Position numbers and translations under genes: made by a program. Of a DNA stretch of 64,000 nucleotides, positions 49,701 to 61,650 are shown in pieces. Origin of the DNA: Toxoplasma gondii ME49 (lineage: Eukaryota; Apicomplexa; Conoidasida; Eucoccidiorida; Sarcocystidae); assembly GCF_000006565.2 (NCBI RefSeq), contig NC_031477.1, positions 4,305,137 through 4,369,136 on the forward strand, in the 5' to 3' direction. Below the pieces are notes generated by a model. The model was not told where the DNA came from and did no database searches. It saw only the letters and a list, made by a program, of their open reading frames with translations. The number at the start of each line of letters is the position of its first letter. Position 1 is the stretch's first letter.

Positions 49701-50827
49701 AGTGTATATTGCGTATCTCTAGAATTGTACATTCATGCTGAGGACTTGTAAGAGGAACCTTTTTACCAGCAGTGGATCAGAACAAGAACGCTGGCGACAG
49801 CGGCATGTTCTCTCCTCTAGGTCTTCTAAGGAGAAGTGTTACTCCACATCCGTACCCTACTGGACTGCATAAAGCGGCTGTCTACTAAGACCCGCAGCAC
49901 AGTACGTGAGGGGCCCCTCTCGTGCGGTTGAATGCGTCAAAAACAGGTTTTCAGAGCAAATATGATGGTGTTCAGCGGTTCACAAGCCAGAGTCCAGCTT
50001 TTCCGCGACCGCCATTTTTGTAGTACGTCTTCTATTTGTCTGATTCGGGTTCCATGTAATTGCTTGGTGTAAGGAAGTATTCGTGTGCATGTCCTGAAAG
50101 TGGCTGGGTGGCAAGACAGCTCGTCCCGATAGGTCCATTACAATACGGTGCCAGGTGCCAGCCCCAGAAAGCATTGAAAAAGCTGACTTCTCCCTTGTTT
50201 GGGTCTATTGCGACCCGGTGTGTGTGCCACTTTGTCCACAACAAAGAAATGTGGGTTCAAGGGAAGAATCGAGAGACTGAAACTATGCGAAAAAGTGAGG
50301 ACGGCTGTCCGAGCTGGTTTGTGTTGCACTGCCGATCAATAATGATCTTAACAGAAAGTGGAAGTGTGCTTGGTTGGCTCATGCTGTGCTCTTCGTTGTG
50401 GATGCTATCCGACAAGACATCAAAAGAGGTCGTGAAAAGCTCCTGAACGTTGGTAACGACACAATCGAGTTCCCGGGGTCACCACAAATCCTGTGCACAA
50501 AAACGGGCAGGTCTTTAAGTGCAAAATTCGTTCTCCGCGCCGCTGGCTAACCCACAGATGTAGAGCCAAGCGTGGATATCCCATAAAGAAAAACGCGCGG
50601 AGCCGACGAACTAATATTGGATACGTCCTACCTAGGTTAACGCACCTCGCCCCCATGCAAGCTGGAACAGCATGTTCGTCAACGATCGCCGACGCTCAAC
50701 GCTTGCTGTTTTCACAACAGTCCTCGTTCATTATCTGCCTCGTCACTACCTGCGTTGGTAGCAGCAGAATCCTGTTGCCTTGAATGTCACACGATTTCTC
50801 CAATAACACCTGAAAGAGGAAAGCGAT
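46776..50827. other. Gene-poor, AT-richer region
   Basis: This lies between two plus-strand genes, so it should hold the 3' UTR of the Arf-like gene and the promoter of the adaptin-ear-like gene. I looked here for adaptin trunk exons and found none. Frames up to 128 codons (50060-50446) have no motif. The Arf-like reading frame stays open for 67 codons after its TGA (46776-46976). Confidence 0.45.
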
Positions 50828-53800
50828 ATGAGTACCAGTCGGAGAAGCGCGTCAAGGCGAGGTGTGTCGTCGTCTCCCGTCACCACTCAGTACAGCGCCG
50901 AAAACCATGCACATCGCTACGTGCATCCGAGGAGAACTGGCAATAACGTTAATGGACGGAGACTAAGCGAAGATTTCGGATGGGCGGAACGAAACTTGTT
51001 TGACGTCTTTCTTGTCCTTACGAAAATTCCTCTGTCGGCCGAGGAATTTGAGTATCGGGACAGACAGCATGGAGTTGTCAATCCACCTCCGTCAACAATC
51101 GTTACGCCGCCTCGAGCAAAAGCTACAGTGATAGGGCCCCTTCCAAAGGCAACCGCTCCCCCTCATCCTTCGAAAATTCATGTTGACAAGATCGCGCCAA
51201 CGAGAACATTCGAAGAAGAGAGCCAAGATCCAACAGATGTGAGTGAAACGTATTGCTGTCCCGACTTAGCGCATCAGCCCCACCGGCCAACATTGAACAA
51301 CTTCGTGTAACAGGCCGTTAAAAGACCAACTGTGGAACTCTTATGGTACCGCGAGAGTGGGTGTTTCACTGAATGTTGATCGCCTGTGCGTCGTAGCTGA
51401 TGGTACATCCTTATGCACTCTAGTAAGAACCAGAGTTCCCGACAGTGCCGTAGGTCTACGGGACCGGTGTAATTGAAGTCCCCCAGTTTGTTAGTACAAC
51501 ACTGGTGCGGAAAATGCCATCTGCTTGAATGAGAAGTATATATTGTCGTTGATCTCCTGACAACATTATTTTACACGGTTCGAAAGGATTAGAGAATCAG
51601 CCGGCAGAGCGCTAGCAGTGTTCGCACAGTGATTCGCGTACTAACACTCGACGTTCTAGAGCTCTGAATATCATTATGAGTTAAAACAGACACTCTAACG
51701 ACTGGGCATCGAGACTCAGTTCCTTTGCGTGGTTTCTTGCACAGGGGACTGGCTTGCGTGTTCGGGAATCGGTGTCGTTCACAGTGTCCTAGGGCTTAGG
51801 AGTTTCTCATCGATTCGAAAATCATTCTGATGTCCGCTCTTCTTCTGCAATTCTTCAGGGTTCGGTAGGATCAAGTATTCCATCCTCAGCCCGGCGAGGC
51901 CGTACCCTTGAGCACAGCGACGGATCCAGAGGTGGTGGTGGTGGCAAGCAGTCTGACCGTTCCGATAATTCTTCGCAGAGCGACCGAACCGGCGGAAGCA
52001 GAAAAAGCAAAAACACCAGCAAGGAGAGACAGCCGGAGAGGGCGCAAGATAGTAACAAAGACAGCCACAAAGGAAAGGGCGATCGATCTCAGAGGAGCGA
52101 CACGTTAGACAAAACTGATAAGTCAGACGAGCTGTCGAAGAAGGAGAGAAGGGAAAAAAAGAAGAAACGAGACACTGCGGATGAGGATAAGAATGAAACG
52201 ACAAATAGACCAATCGAGTACCACGAAGCGGCAGCGAGGCCTATAAGCTCGGGCGCAGAAAACAGCGGTGAACCCACCAGAGGCAAACTGAACAAATCAC
52301 AGACGTACAAAGTCGCTTGCAAAGTCGGATCGTCTAAAACCCAAAAGATTCCTTTTAAGAACAATAGCGATCTAGAAAAGGTACGCTTCGTCATTATCTA
52401 TTAACGAGGTGCCTTCTTTCGCGCCTTTCCAACTAGTTCCTCGGAAACTCGCTATTTGGAGATGCGAAAGTGAATCTATGAGTGAAAAGACTTGTGTGTG
52501 TACTCTGTCCCATGAGTGTCGAGACCGTCGTCTCTCCAACAAAATTGAAACCCCTATTCTGGAAGCCCAGCAGCTGAAGTTTTCGTCATTTTATACCTTT
52601 GGTCAGCCCCACCCAAAGGAGAGTAAACTAGGCTGCTGGTACAAACATAATAAAACTGCTGCAGATGTTCTTCAATGGGAATCATTCTTGCAGACGTTTT
52701 CAGTATCGATATCAGACACGAGTATTGCAACGACAAAGGCCTCGTCTGTGACAGTTGCTCCTAGAGAAGAATTCAAACTCCCTATCAAGTTATTACCGGT
52801 GGGTAACTCTTCAGCGAGGAAAGAGGGATAGAGTCATTCGTGAATATGCTGGTAAAAACAGTGTTCCGTTCTAGATTGATTCCGCCAGTGTCCAACCCCA
52901 TCAATGCTGTATTTTTCGCTTCATACAGTAGTTATATTTGGAATTCATCATGGAATCTTCTACGGACTCTCAGAGGGCCAGTTATTTTTTTCGAACACCT
53001 GTCCTATGCGTATCGATTTGGATTGTTTTGGAAATGCCTGGCGGGACATGTCAAACCAACAGACACTTTTGTTTGCGAGACCCGCCCTGAAAAAAGTTAC
53101 AGAGAAACCTGTTTCTTGTAAAAAGCTCGCGACTCGTTTTCTCTCAGGTCCATAGTCAATGAACATTAATATATACTGTAGAAGGAAGTGGCTGCGCGTA
53201 AACATTGAGAATCTATCTACCTGCTGGAGCAGCATCACCGTGTACTATCGTATGCTCTTCCTGCCAGCGTTGTTTTAATTATTTTGGACAGAAGTGTTGT
53301 ATCAGATGGTTGCGCTCAAATAATTCGTACCTAGTGTCATCTCTCTCAACTGTGGTGTTTGAGACAAAAACCATACTTGTGCGAAAGAGATGTTCTTTTA
53401 TCAGAGCTCATGCATCTACATCGACTGTTGTTTCCCTGAACGATACAAATGGGAATGATGTGTTGCACGGTGTGGACGTTTGCAGGTGGAGAGTCCGGGA
53501 GGGAAAACAGTTGCAATCACTCTTTTAGATGGAAAAGAAGAGGTACAACAGGCGGAGCTGAAGATCACGTACGCTGCGACAGAGGGCAACTAGGTGCACT
53601 TTACGACGTGCCGCTGAGAACCATATCTAATTTTCGTTTTTCGGATTTCTCAGTGTCATCTAGTTGAACTCCTGTTCCCTAGCTAGGAAAAAGTGCTCTT
53701 TGTGGCAAGTTATCAATCACCTTGGAAAAACAGTCCGCATACATCTTTCTCAGAAACGTACTCAGTCTACATTTCTCGTAGCGCCTCTTAAGGTGCATTT

Positions 53801-55360
53801 AAAAACTTTGCAAGACCGAGGAAACCTCTATTTCCTTATTCGATGCCACTGGTGTGTGCCTCTAACGCACCTACCCGCAAGTAACCTGTTTTTTTAAAAT
53901 TCCAATGATGCGGCGTTCTTCCGGGTGACATGGTGATGGGGTACCAGGTCTCGAATACAACGGACGAAGGCGGAGTCACGCTCACTTTCGACCTTCTGCC
54001 TTTCTGTCACAGCAGTCGAGTTCTAGTCCACACAGAGTCGCAGTCTGAATACTACACATGTTATCACAGGGCCAAGTACGTAAGCCTGGTCCAAAGTGCT
54101 CTCCGGGAAACACCGCTTTGAGAGTTAGCATGGGGATCATTTGGCACGACCATTAGAGACAACATCACCGTTCTGAAACCACTCTTAGGGAACATCAATT
54201 GTATGAAGAAAACAGCGCAGGGGGGAGGCCTGGATTTGTGAGCTGAGCTTGAGATGATTTATGTTCCCTGCGGTCAACAGCATTTTCCACTCTGGAGAAC
54301 TCAGTTACGCGCAGCACACGATCTTGTTCCTACGTTTCCCACCTACCATAGTGTATCCCTCTCCTTTCACGCGTCTTCGCCACCCTCGATTTCACCTACA
54401 GATTCTGTCAGCGTTGTCTGATGGGGCACCGCTATAGACTGTCGAAAAGCAAACCCTCTTCATCAGTGCTCGTTTTCAGGGGAGGTTTTGTCGTTGAAAA
54501 CTGCGACTTCAATGCATGGCCATTAATTTCCTTGTTCACCGCGGTTTTCAAAATGAATTCTGACAGCAAGTCGGAGTGAACCGCAAAGTATTTGAGGGAT
54601 ATTTTTATATACTTCAGGAACACATCTATCTAGACGGACACATGTGGCTGTGTTTTCCCATCTTCACTCCATGTGCTCATGGGTTTTCCTGATAGATTGC
54701 ACACCAGCAAACGTGGCGGTGTTCACCTTACAAGTTAAGGGGTAAATTACAGCGCTTAATGGCTGCTTTTTTGACAGAAGAAGTCCGATTTGGCAGTCTC
54801 CGCAAAAATGCTAGGCTGTGTGGCCTCGAATCTACACTTGCTGGATGCTTCCACGCATGTGCTGCAGCGGTATGCTCCCGTGAGCACGCTGAAACTGCGA
54901 CAGTCTTGTCGAAGCAGGACCGTGTCTCCCGTTACAGAAACGGTTCAAACGAAAAGAAAAGGTATATCTCCCTTTTTTCCTGTGCCGGAATAATGAGTAT
55001 CAGCGCCCGTCTAAATAGCAAAAGAAAAACAGACGTGTGTCCTGCACCTGTACATGCTGAGCGCTAAATACGTCGGGAGGATTATCGCATGCGTGAATCA
55101 CCCTCCTTCGCATGTAACGAAAAGACACACAACGCTTTCCCTTGAACAAGCTCTTGCAACCGTTGTCTTGCATTTCGGACCGAGTGAACTGTATTGTCTT
55201 TTCTTCCGTTGAAACTTTGCGTGTCGTGGGTACCGCATGGCTGCCTTCGTTTTCGATACAATCGCAGTGTCAAATCACGTCGCAGAACTTCAGCGGAGTT
55301 ATTTCCATCGGTCGGCTTGCCCTTTTTGCCTGTGCGGCTGTCATCAAGGCGGAAGAGTAG
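50828..55360 (+). CDS. Protein with charged hinge and AP-3 delta-like ear domain, about 7 exons
   Basis: Exons read as 50828-51238, 51859-52380, 52694-52798, 53486-53542 (3' limit uncertain), 53948-54079, 54778-54879 and 55268-55360, all phase 0, giving about 473 residues. Residues 1-137 are Pro/Arg/Ser-rich. The next 130 are extremely charged and Ser/Lys/Asp-rich (SKKERREKKKKRD), like an adaptor hinge. The rest has beta strands (YKVACKVG, KIPFKNNSDLEK, FSVSISDTS, FKLPIKLLP, VTLTFDLLPF) and an amphipathic helix (CVASNLHLLDASTHVL). Order and spacing resemble the C-terminal ear of AP-3 delta adaptin as I remember it. AP-3 sorts cargo from endosomes or Golgi; here only hinge and ear are seen, with no trunk. 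An in-frame TAA lies shortly upstream of the ATG, so 50828 may be a true start. An alternative last exon at 55550-55600 follows a strong acceptor. Gene fairly sure, family tentative. Confidence 0.5.
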
Positions 55361-55785
55361 ACGTGTAGCCACTTCGTATGGGACGTTGAAATAAAGGAGT
55401 TTTTGCTTAATTCGATGTCCGGAAACGGAGAAGCGGGGGCTCTCTCTGTTACGAGCATCGTTCGGCGCTGTACGGACGAAAACGGCGTCGGTCCTCTCGT
55501 ATTTCTTCTAAATTGTCCAGTTTTATGCGTGCGCACGTTCTGCTCACAGGTCGACACCGAACTGAAATGTATCGTGCTGAGTTACTGCTGTGAAAAATAA
55601 GTTTCAACGAGATTGTCAGTTTGGCTCCTCAGACACCGGTCCTCCTTAAAAGCCGCCGTGCGATCGATTCGAGAAGCGGCGTCTTTCCCTCCTTGAGAAC
55701 AGCAACTGGGGTCACAAGGGTCTCCTAGATTCTACGGCCTCTTTCTCCAGCAACGATTCAGAACCACTGCCACGAAGTCATAGTC
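55361..55785. other. Short spacer before TXNDC9 gene
   Basis: This contains a small plus frame (55415-55600, MSGNGEAGALSV...) ending in TAA. It could be a further 3' exon of the adaptin-ear-like gene, since a strong acceptor precedes 55550. The TXNDC9 promoter and 5' UTR should lie within or just upstream. Confidence 0.4.
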
Positions 55786-58700
55786 ATGGCGACAGCGGAA
55801 AAGCTTGGCAATATCGCCACCAATATTGTCCTCGTGAGGCGAGAACTTTCTGCACGCCTTTCTCCACACTCCTCGTCTGTCGGTGCATCCCGCTGTTGAT
55901 GTCTGTCTCTGTCCAGCGCGTATATGGTATCATTCGAGAGTCTCAATAGTTCAGGACCCTATAAGCTTCCGTTTCGTCGGATTTGTTTTTACTGAAGGTT
56001 TATGTTATTGGCGAGGCACCGAGATGTGTTATCAAGAGACCGCTGCGCCCTTCCTCACCGGAACCGGTGTTTAGCAGGTATCCTATACGTATATTACGTC
56101 CCCAGCCATGTGGCAGGTGGACGTGCGTTTTTCTTGAGGTTATCACCGTACAAAAAGCGTTATTCGCGTAAGAGAAACACAGAATGAACCGTGCTCTCTT
56201 TGTGCCGCCCTTCTTCCGTGTTTCATCGTGAGTGTTAGCGTCCGTCTGCGCTGCATTACAAAATATTTCCTACTCAGCTTTTGTCCCGCGTGGTCTGTGG
56301 CTCAAACGTGCTCCTCAGGAGAAAGTGGCTCAGGACAAGCTCAAGGCCGCATACGAGGCTCGCTGTCAAGACCAGAAGCCTGAGGAAGAAGCACAGCATG
56401 AAGCCAGTGGGTCCCCACTCCCGTATTTGTGTGTCTGCACCGTAGTATATATATGCACTTCGACTGATATGGACAGAACGAAAGGTACTGAACTGTACAT
56501 GCGGATGTAACGACGGCGCAACAGTTCGAATCCGTTCTGTCCCCTCGGCCTTGTAAATGAGGGGACGCTTCCAGTTGAATGCTCACTACAGGTTTAAAAT
56601 GGTATGTACATTCACGTTTGTCTCAGTTCTTGTTTCCGTTGCTGACATCAAGCATGCGATTTCTGTGTCGGCTCTTGGGCTTACTTGATAAGTGAGGCGC
56701 GGCGGATTTTCACATGTTTTTCGCTGCTCTTTCCTGCTGTGCGTCTTAAGCTGCGCATAACGTATTTCCGTGTGCTCCTCTGTTGTTAACGTGAGGAGAA
56801 CACAGCGAACCCGTTGTTGATGAAGAGGCGGTGTAAGGTGGTTCCTTGTTGAAAGGGATGTCAGCTGTGCTGATTTGGAGCACGAGTCGGTTGACTGCGT
56901 GCCTGCAGACGAAGAAGCAGAAGGAGGAGGTGATGGTCTCATTGACATTTCGCACTGGCGCGAGAAAAGAATGCAACAAATCAAGGTATGGCAACCGTAT
57001 TACATCCACAGGACAGAACATTTCGAGTGGGAACAGCGCGGAATCTGCAGTCCGCAGAAATCTCTAAGTAATGGGGAAACAATTGAGGTGACTCAGCATC
57101 ATCATGCGAGTGTACGTACGCAGGCGGTGGTGTGGGTGTCTTAGGTTCGAGCAGGGTGGCATTGTCAATGGCCACATTCCTCTTGGCAGTGTCGAATTCA
57201 GGAAGTTGTTTCCGCGGGATTTTGTCACCGAACTGATTCCTCGATTTGCGAGCTACATACGTCCGTTCAGGAAGCGCGAAACAAGCAGGATTTATACCGG
57301 CAACAGGGCCATGGAAAGTACGAAGAAATCGTAGAAGAAGAATTCCTTCCAGCTGTGACCAAGTCGAAACTTGCGGTGAGTGTTTGAATAGAGTCAAAAC
57401 AACGCGTCGTCCAGCTCGGTTGGAGCTGGCAGTTCCGTACCTTTGTTCTTTGTGCGGGATTTCGGTTCTCACTCCAGGTGTTCCTTACCTCTCTCAGTCT
57501 GTCGTTCTCGATAGAGCACAGTGTGCTGCATTGCGTTGCTGACACCACCCAAAGTGTCTCAAGTTGTTGCCGATCTCCTTTTGCTGCTTTTCATGTTGGT
57601 GTTTTCTGTCCAGATCTGCCACTTCTTCAGTCCTACCTTTGACAGGTGCAAAGTCATGGACAAGCATCTGACCGAACTTGCACTTCTTCATCTGGAAACG
57701 CGTTTTATGAAGTGAGTGTACTTCTGGATTTCCGAACGTTTTGTCCAGGCTACATTTTTCACGTGTGATTGCAGTCATGAAATTCCAGAGTCATGCGGTC
57801 AGATACTGCAGGAGCGTGCCGTGGAACTGGCGTGTATGGGTAAGTAGAATACAGCCCAGATGTCAGTGTGTGCAGAAATGTCCGTACTGATGAGAAACAC
57901 TGACATATTCTGATTTCAGTAGCGGCGGATCGATATGACTGGCAAGTGGCCATGATGTTGTGCATCTTGTATACAAGTGTTGGTTTTTTCAACTATACGC
58001 TGGATACCATTTTACTCAATGCACCTAACATGGGGGGGCATGAAAGGCACAGCAGAACCTGAATACAACAAACAAAGACATCCAAGATTTAATCCAGTAG
58101 TCCGATATGTAGTATATGCTACCCAGTCCCGATCTATATCTGTATACCAACCGAGCAACAATGACGCTAGAAACATCTGTTACGAGGGGGCACCGCTTAA
58201 CCATCTCGGGGAGCGCATGTCTCAAGTAACGCCATTAACCATATAATATTGTCCCAGTGGCCTACGGGCGGTTGTCTACAAGCTTATTACACTGGAATGG
58301 AGGAACGTGAGCATGCAACACTTTTTTCACCAAGCTTTCAGCCGGGACGTATCAACGTTTCTGTTTGCGCTACAGAATCAATGCAGAAAAGGCACCGTTT
58401 TTCTCGCAAAAGCTCCACATCCGGTGCCTGCCGTCAGTTGTTTTGTTCAAAGACGGAATCGCAGTGCACACGATAGTCGGCTTTACGGAATTAGGTGGTG
58501 TGGATGATTTTCGAAGAGCCAAGCTGGAGCGTCTCCTTCTCAAGTACAAGGTTGTCGAGAGGTGCCTTGGAGTAAGTCAAGAGAATGTGTCTCTGATGAA
58601 GACCCACTTTCTGTCTTTTCATATGTGGAGATATCGAATAGGTGCTCCAGACCACGATGGAAAATGTTTTTTCACCGGCAAACGGACAAATGTGATTATG

Positions 58701-58998
58701 CCGTGGGTATCCGCTGGACACACGGAGTGACTAAGTTGCCGGCTTACGTAATATTTTCGTACAGTTATTGTCAGTGCAACGAGGCTCCGTAGGATTTGCG
58801 TCATAAAGATGAAGCGAACAAACGTGTGTATCCCCTTCTCTTTTTTGGTATTAATTTAAAAGCGTGCTGTTTCCTCCCATGACAGGCTGTTAATGTGTCG
58901 CGGGCGTCCATTCATGTCGCCCCTTTTGCGGTTTTTTTGTTATCACGGGACAGGACAACATCAGCGACGAGTCAGATGACGAGTCGGACAACAATTGA
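55786..58998 (+). CDS. TXNDC9: Thioredoxin domain-containing protein 9 / phosducin-like protein 3, 7 exons
   Basis: PLP3/TXNDC9 proteins bind the CCT chaperonin and tune folding of tubulin and actin in the cytosol. Exons: 55786-55833, 56319-56406, 56909-56985, 57271-57375, 57614-57711, 58376-58571 and 58954-58998. Phases agree and give 218 residues (human 226). An N-terminal helical region with REKRMQQIK leads to GHGKYEEI (exon 4). The thioredoxin-like fold follows: ICHFFSPTFDRCKVMDKHL (exon 5), LETRFMK joined to INAEKAPFFSQKLHI, LPSVVLFKDG, and VGFTELGGVDDF (exon 6). There is no redox CXXC, as is normal for this family. The last exon gives the acidic tail DNISDESDDESDNN, matching the acidic end of relatives. 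The start ATG at 55786 opens a short first exon; an earlier start is not excluded. Confidence 0.93.
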
Positions 58999-60874
58999 CG
59001 GACGCAACGCTTTGCTTGACAGATTTCCTTGGAGATTTTAACTACATACCACGTGCAGTGCACATCCTGGTGCACCGTTTCCCTCTGGACCGGCCACCGG
59101 CTGGGCTCGTATACGTCGAATGGAACGTGTGCTTTTCACTGGTACCTCTCGACACGGATGAGTTTGCGTTCGTCTGTCCAGGAAGGTGGTTATACTCATG
59201 TGCTCGAGTATGCTGAGGCTCGCAGCAGTGTATGAAGCGTTTTTGCTGTGTACGGTGTTATGCAATAATATGCTTGTCAATCGCCGAGCTCTCTAGTGCC
59301 GCCTGCAGAAACCGTGAATAATGGCCTGCGGAGGAGTGCACGCGGCACGCTTGGGAACAGTATACGATGTTCAAAGCGCGCAGATTTTATTCGACATCTC
59401 ACAGAAAGAGCGGAAATGTAGAAAGCTTATTCTCTTCCCATTTTCGTACAAGCGAGAGGTTAAAGTTTCGCAGAAACTAAATTTCGTGGTAACAAAACGC
59501 ACATCTGAACAAAACAAAGGAAACTCCCTCACGCCGCCCGTTACAGATGTGCATCCGCTTTGACCTCCTGTATTCGGAGCCGCTGACGCCTAGGAAATGT
59601 GAACAGTTAATCGAGGTTCTCCTTAGTTGAGACGAGCGATCCCGGCAAGCCTGGTATGGCGGCCAAGGTTGCTCTCCTCAAGGCGATGCGTGGTTCCGCG
59701 AGTACAAGCAAAAACATAAATTCAACACCTCGGGTAGAATGTACTTCCAGGGGCGAAAGATGCTGAATATCTTTTTTGGGGTACGCTGAGGCATGCAGTA
59801 TGTTCGACTGAGTTTCGAGTGGAGGTTCCAAGACTCCTACATCAGCAAATACAACAAAACCATGCAGCCTGCAGACCCACGGTTGTGTTCATTCCAAAGT
59901 GGTAGTCGCACCATATTACGGAGCGCTAAAGAGATACATTCGTCACTTACTCTAGTAATCCGAAAGCCATCTCCGCCTGCGCAGCCTCCCTACGCACCCC
60001 CGGTCTGGATTTAATTTAAGCTTCCTTGTAGACTGAATGATAGCTGTTCTTGCTTTCAAAATTAACTCAAAGTCTATCCCCAAACGCTGTAAGTTTGGAG
60101 CAGCGAAAACGCTGCCCCCAAGAGTCTTCCGCACGTTCAGGTGGGGAGACTCATTCAACCAGATAAGGCTACTTGACAACAAAGTCAGCCGATAATTCCG
60201 CAGAAGCATCACATCCAGCTGCGGACGCCACGGTTACGACCGTTCGGTGCCCGGTACCAGGGTGACGCGGGAACTGTTTCCTCCTTGGTATCATCAGTTA
60301 GAGCACCATGTACAACTCCCGCTCCACAGCAACAATAGCATTATTGCACTCTATCTGTGAAACGTACCGTCTTCTGTAGCTTTCGGTTTCCGCTGGAGTC
60401 AAGGTTGAATTTTAATAACGGCTATAGCAGTCTTGCTCACTGAGCACCAGTAGTATCTGTACGCTTGACGCCGGAGCATACGTTGTTCAAACGTCACGCT
60501 GACGAAAACGGCTGCCTCAAACATGTGTACGTCCTGAATAGGCTCATGCAGCGACAAGGATACACACGGGGGGAATTTAACTGATTTGGACAGTATACAT
60601 CTGTCTATTTTCAGCTTTGAAGGGAAAAACAGCCAGTCGGTACAGCACAAAGTGCAGAAACTGCCGTGGACTGGACCGGCGTATCCTATTTTTCAAGCTT
60701 TGATACCGCGATGTCTCACCTGGTCCCCTCTCTTGAAAGGTGTCCAAACACGTGGTTAGTTCGGAGTAACTGTGGTGCTATGACAGAAGAAAAGCTAGAA
60801 AGGCCCTGAGCTATCCCAGCCAGGTCGTGCCACTTCTCCACCTTTCAGCCGAAGAAATGAGATGCTTCGGTCCG
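58999..60874. other. Gene-poor region downstream of TXNDC9
   Basis: Only short frames are present on both strands. A retropepsin-like fragment lies on the minus strand near 60.0-60.1 kb. The rest shows no motif, repeat or RNA gene that I can identify. Confidence 0.45.
60006..60119 (-). mobile_element. Possible retropepsin fragment (decayed)
   Basis: In one open minus frame the stretch FAAPNLQRLGIDFELILKAR, followed by TAIIQSTRKLKL, resembles the C-terminal half of Ty3/gypsy aspartic proteases (pattern: pNL, LGxDFL, a hydrophobic strand, RxLxL). No DTGA active-site motif is visible upstream, so at most it is a broken remnant. It is in the opposite orientation to the reverse-transcriptase-like relic at 61.1 kb. 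Confidence 0.3.
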
Positions 60875-61075
60875 CTATGAACAAAGCAGGTACAAAATTA
60901 AGTCTTCGGCTTGGCGGAAGAACTCAGTACGCATAAAACGCTCAGCCATCATCAGTTCTTTTATAATGTCGGGCTTTTGCAGTCCCCGTTGAAGAAAGGC
61001 TTTCACACCTTGCGTGACATTCCGGGTCACCACTTCTGAGTAAGCAGTTTGGAGGCCTTCTGTAAGTTTTCGTCG
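60875..61075 (-). CDS. Possible terminal exon of a minus-strand gene (66 residues + stop)
   Basis: After a CAG acceptor, 66 codons run open to a TAG at 60875. They read as strongly helical and charged (QGVKAFLQRGLQKPDIIKEL, then AERFMRTEFFRQAED). The exon begins in phase 0, the same phase in which the Gly/Ala/Ser-rich gene at the right edge leaves its last visible exon, so it could be that gene's final exon. Intermediate exons were not securely found. It could instead be a gag-like piece of the nearby retroelement debris. No family is recognised. Confidence 0.35.
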   Translation of the reverse strand, partial: RRKLTEGLQTAYSEVVTRNVTQGVKAFLQRGLQKPDIIKELMMAERFMRTEFFRQAEDLILYLLCS

Positions 61076-61118
61076 CTGACGCTCATGTCACTGGTCGATT
61101 TACCACATTCACCGTCTC

Positions 61119-61650
61119 GTGGAAGTCGCCTATCACGTATCCGATCTCGAAGAACAGAACATCGTGAACTCCCACAGCGAGAACCCCCGATCGAGCATCC
61201 CTCTTGTCTTCAAGAAAACAACTGGAAAAGAAATTTGCTTAACAAACGGGGGCTTGTCATCCTCAGACTTCAAAAAAGTGACGCATAACACAGCTTCAAC
61301 GTCTGTGTACTTCTTAAAACATGTTTATGCTCACTCGCGTTGTCACCATTGATTGATGAGGCCTGATCTAGCTGACCGGACCAACCATTATGGAATTCTC
61401 GGACGTCCAACTGTGCTACTCACTAGCGACTTTCGACAACCAGTCATCTAGAAAATCAATGTAAAAGTTGATTACGAAGCACACCATTTAGCTGCTGCAG
61501 TTCCGTATCTGTTAAACGGTACATGGGTGCGTGTCTCGACACAAACTAGCGTCTTCTACCCCTGATCGCTCCGCTCCAGGAATTGCACGAGGCATTTCAT
61601 TCGTGTCCCTGCGAACTTCGTTACACCCCGCAGCTCAACGCCAACAAAAC
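61119..61650 (+). mobile_element. Decayed Ty3/gypsy-like reverse transcriptase relic
   Basis: Three pieces in the order expected for pol lie on the plus strand, separated by stops and frame changes. First (61119-61290): DLEEQNIV, then SHS, RSSIPLVFKK, GKEICL and KKVTHN, recalling the start of the fingers/palm (SPWSSPVVLVKKKDG...FCVDYRxLNKVT). Second (61346-61420): PLIDEA, then in another frame LTGPTIMEFSDVQL, recalling PLPxID...GAxxFSxLDL. Third (61574-61650): LQELHEAFHSCP...PQLNA, recalling the FQxLKxAFxxAPVL segment before RNase H. The catalytic YLDD region is absent. No LTRs were identified. This is an inactive remnant. Confidence 0.45.

Noticed and set aside
61119..61330. Open minus-strand frame opposite the RT-like segment
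   Set aside because: The plus-strand reading gives ordered pol-like motifs, while the minus frame matches nothing and ends without a suitable donor.
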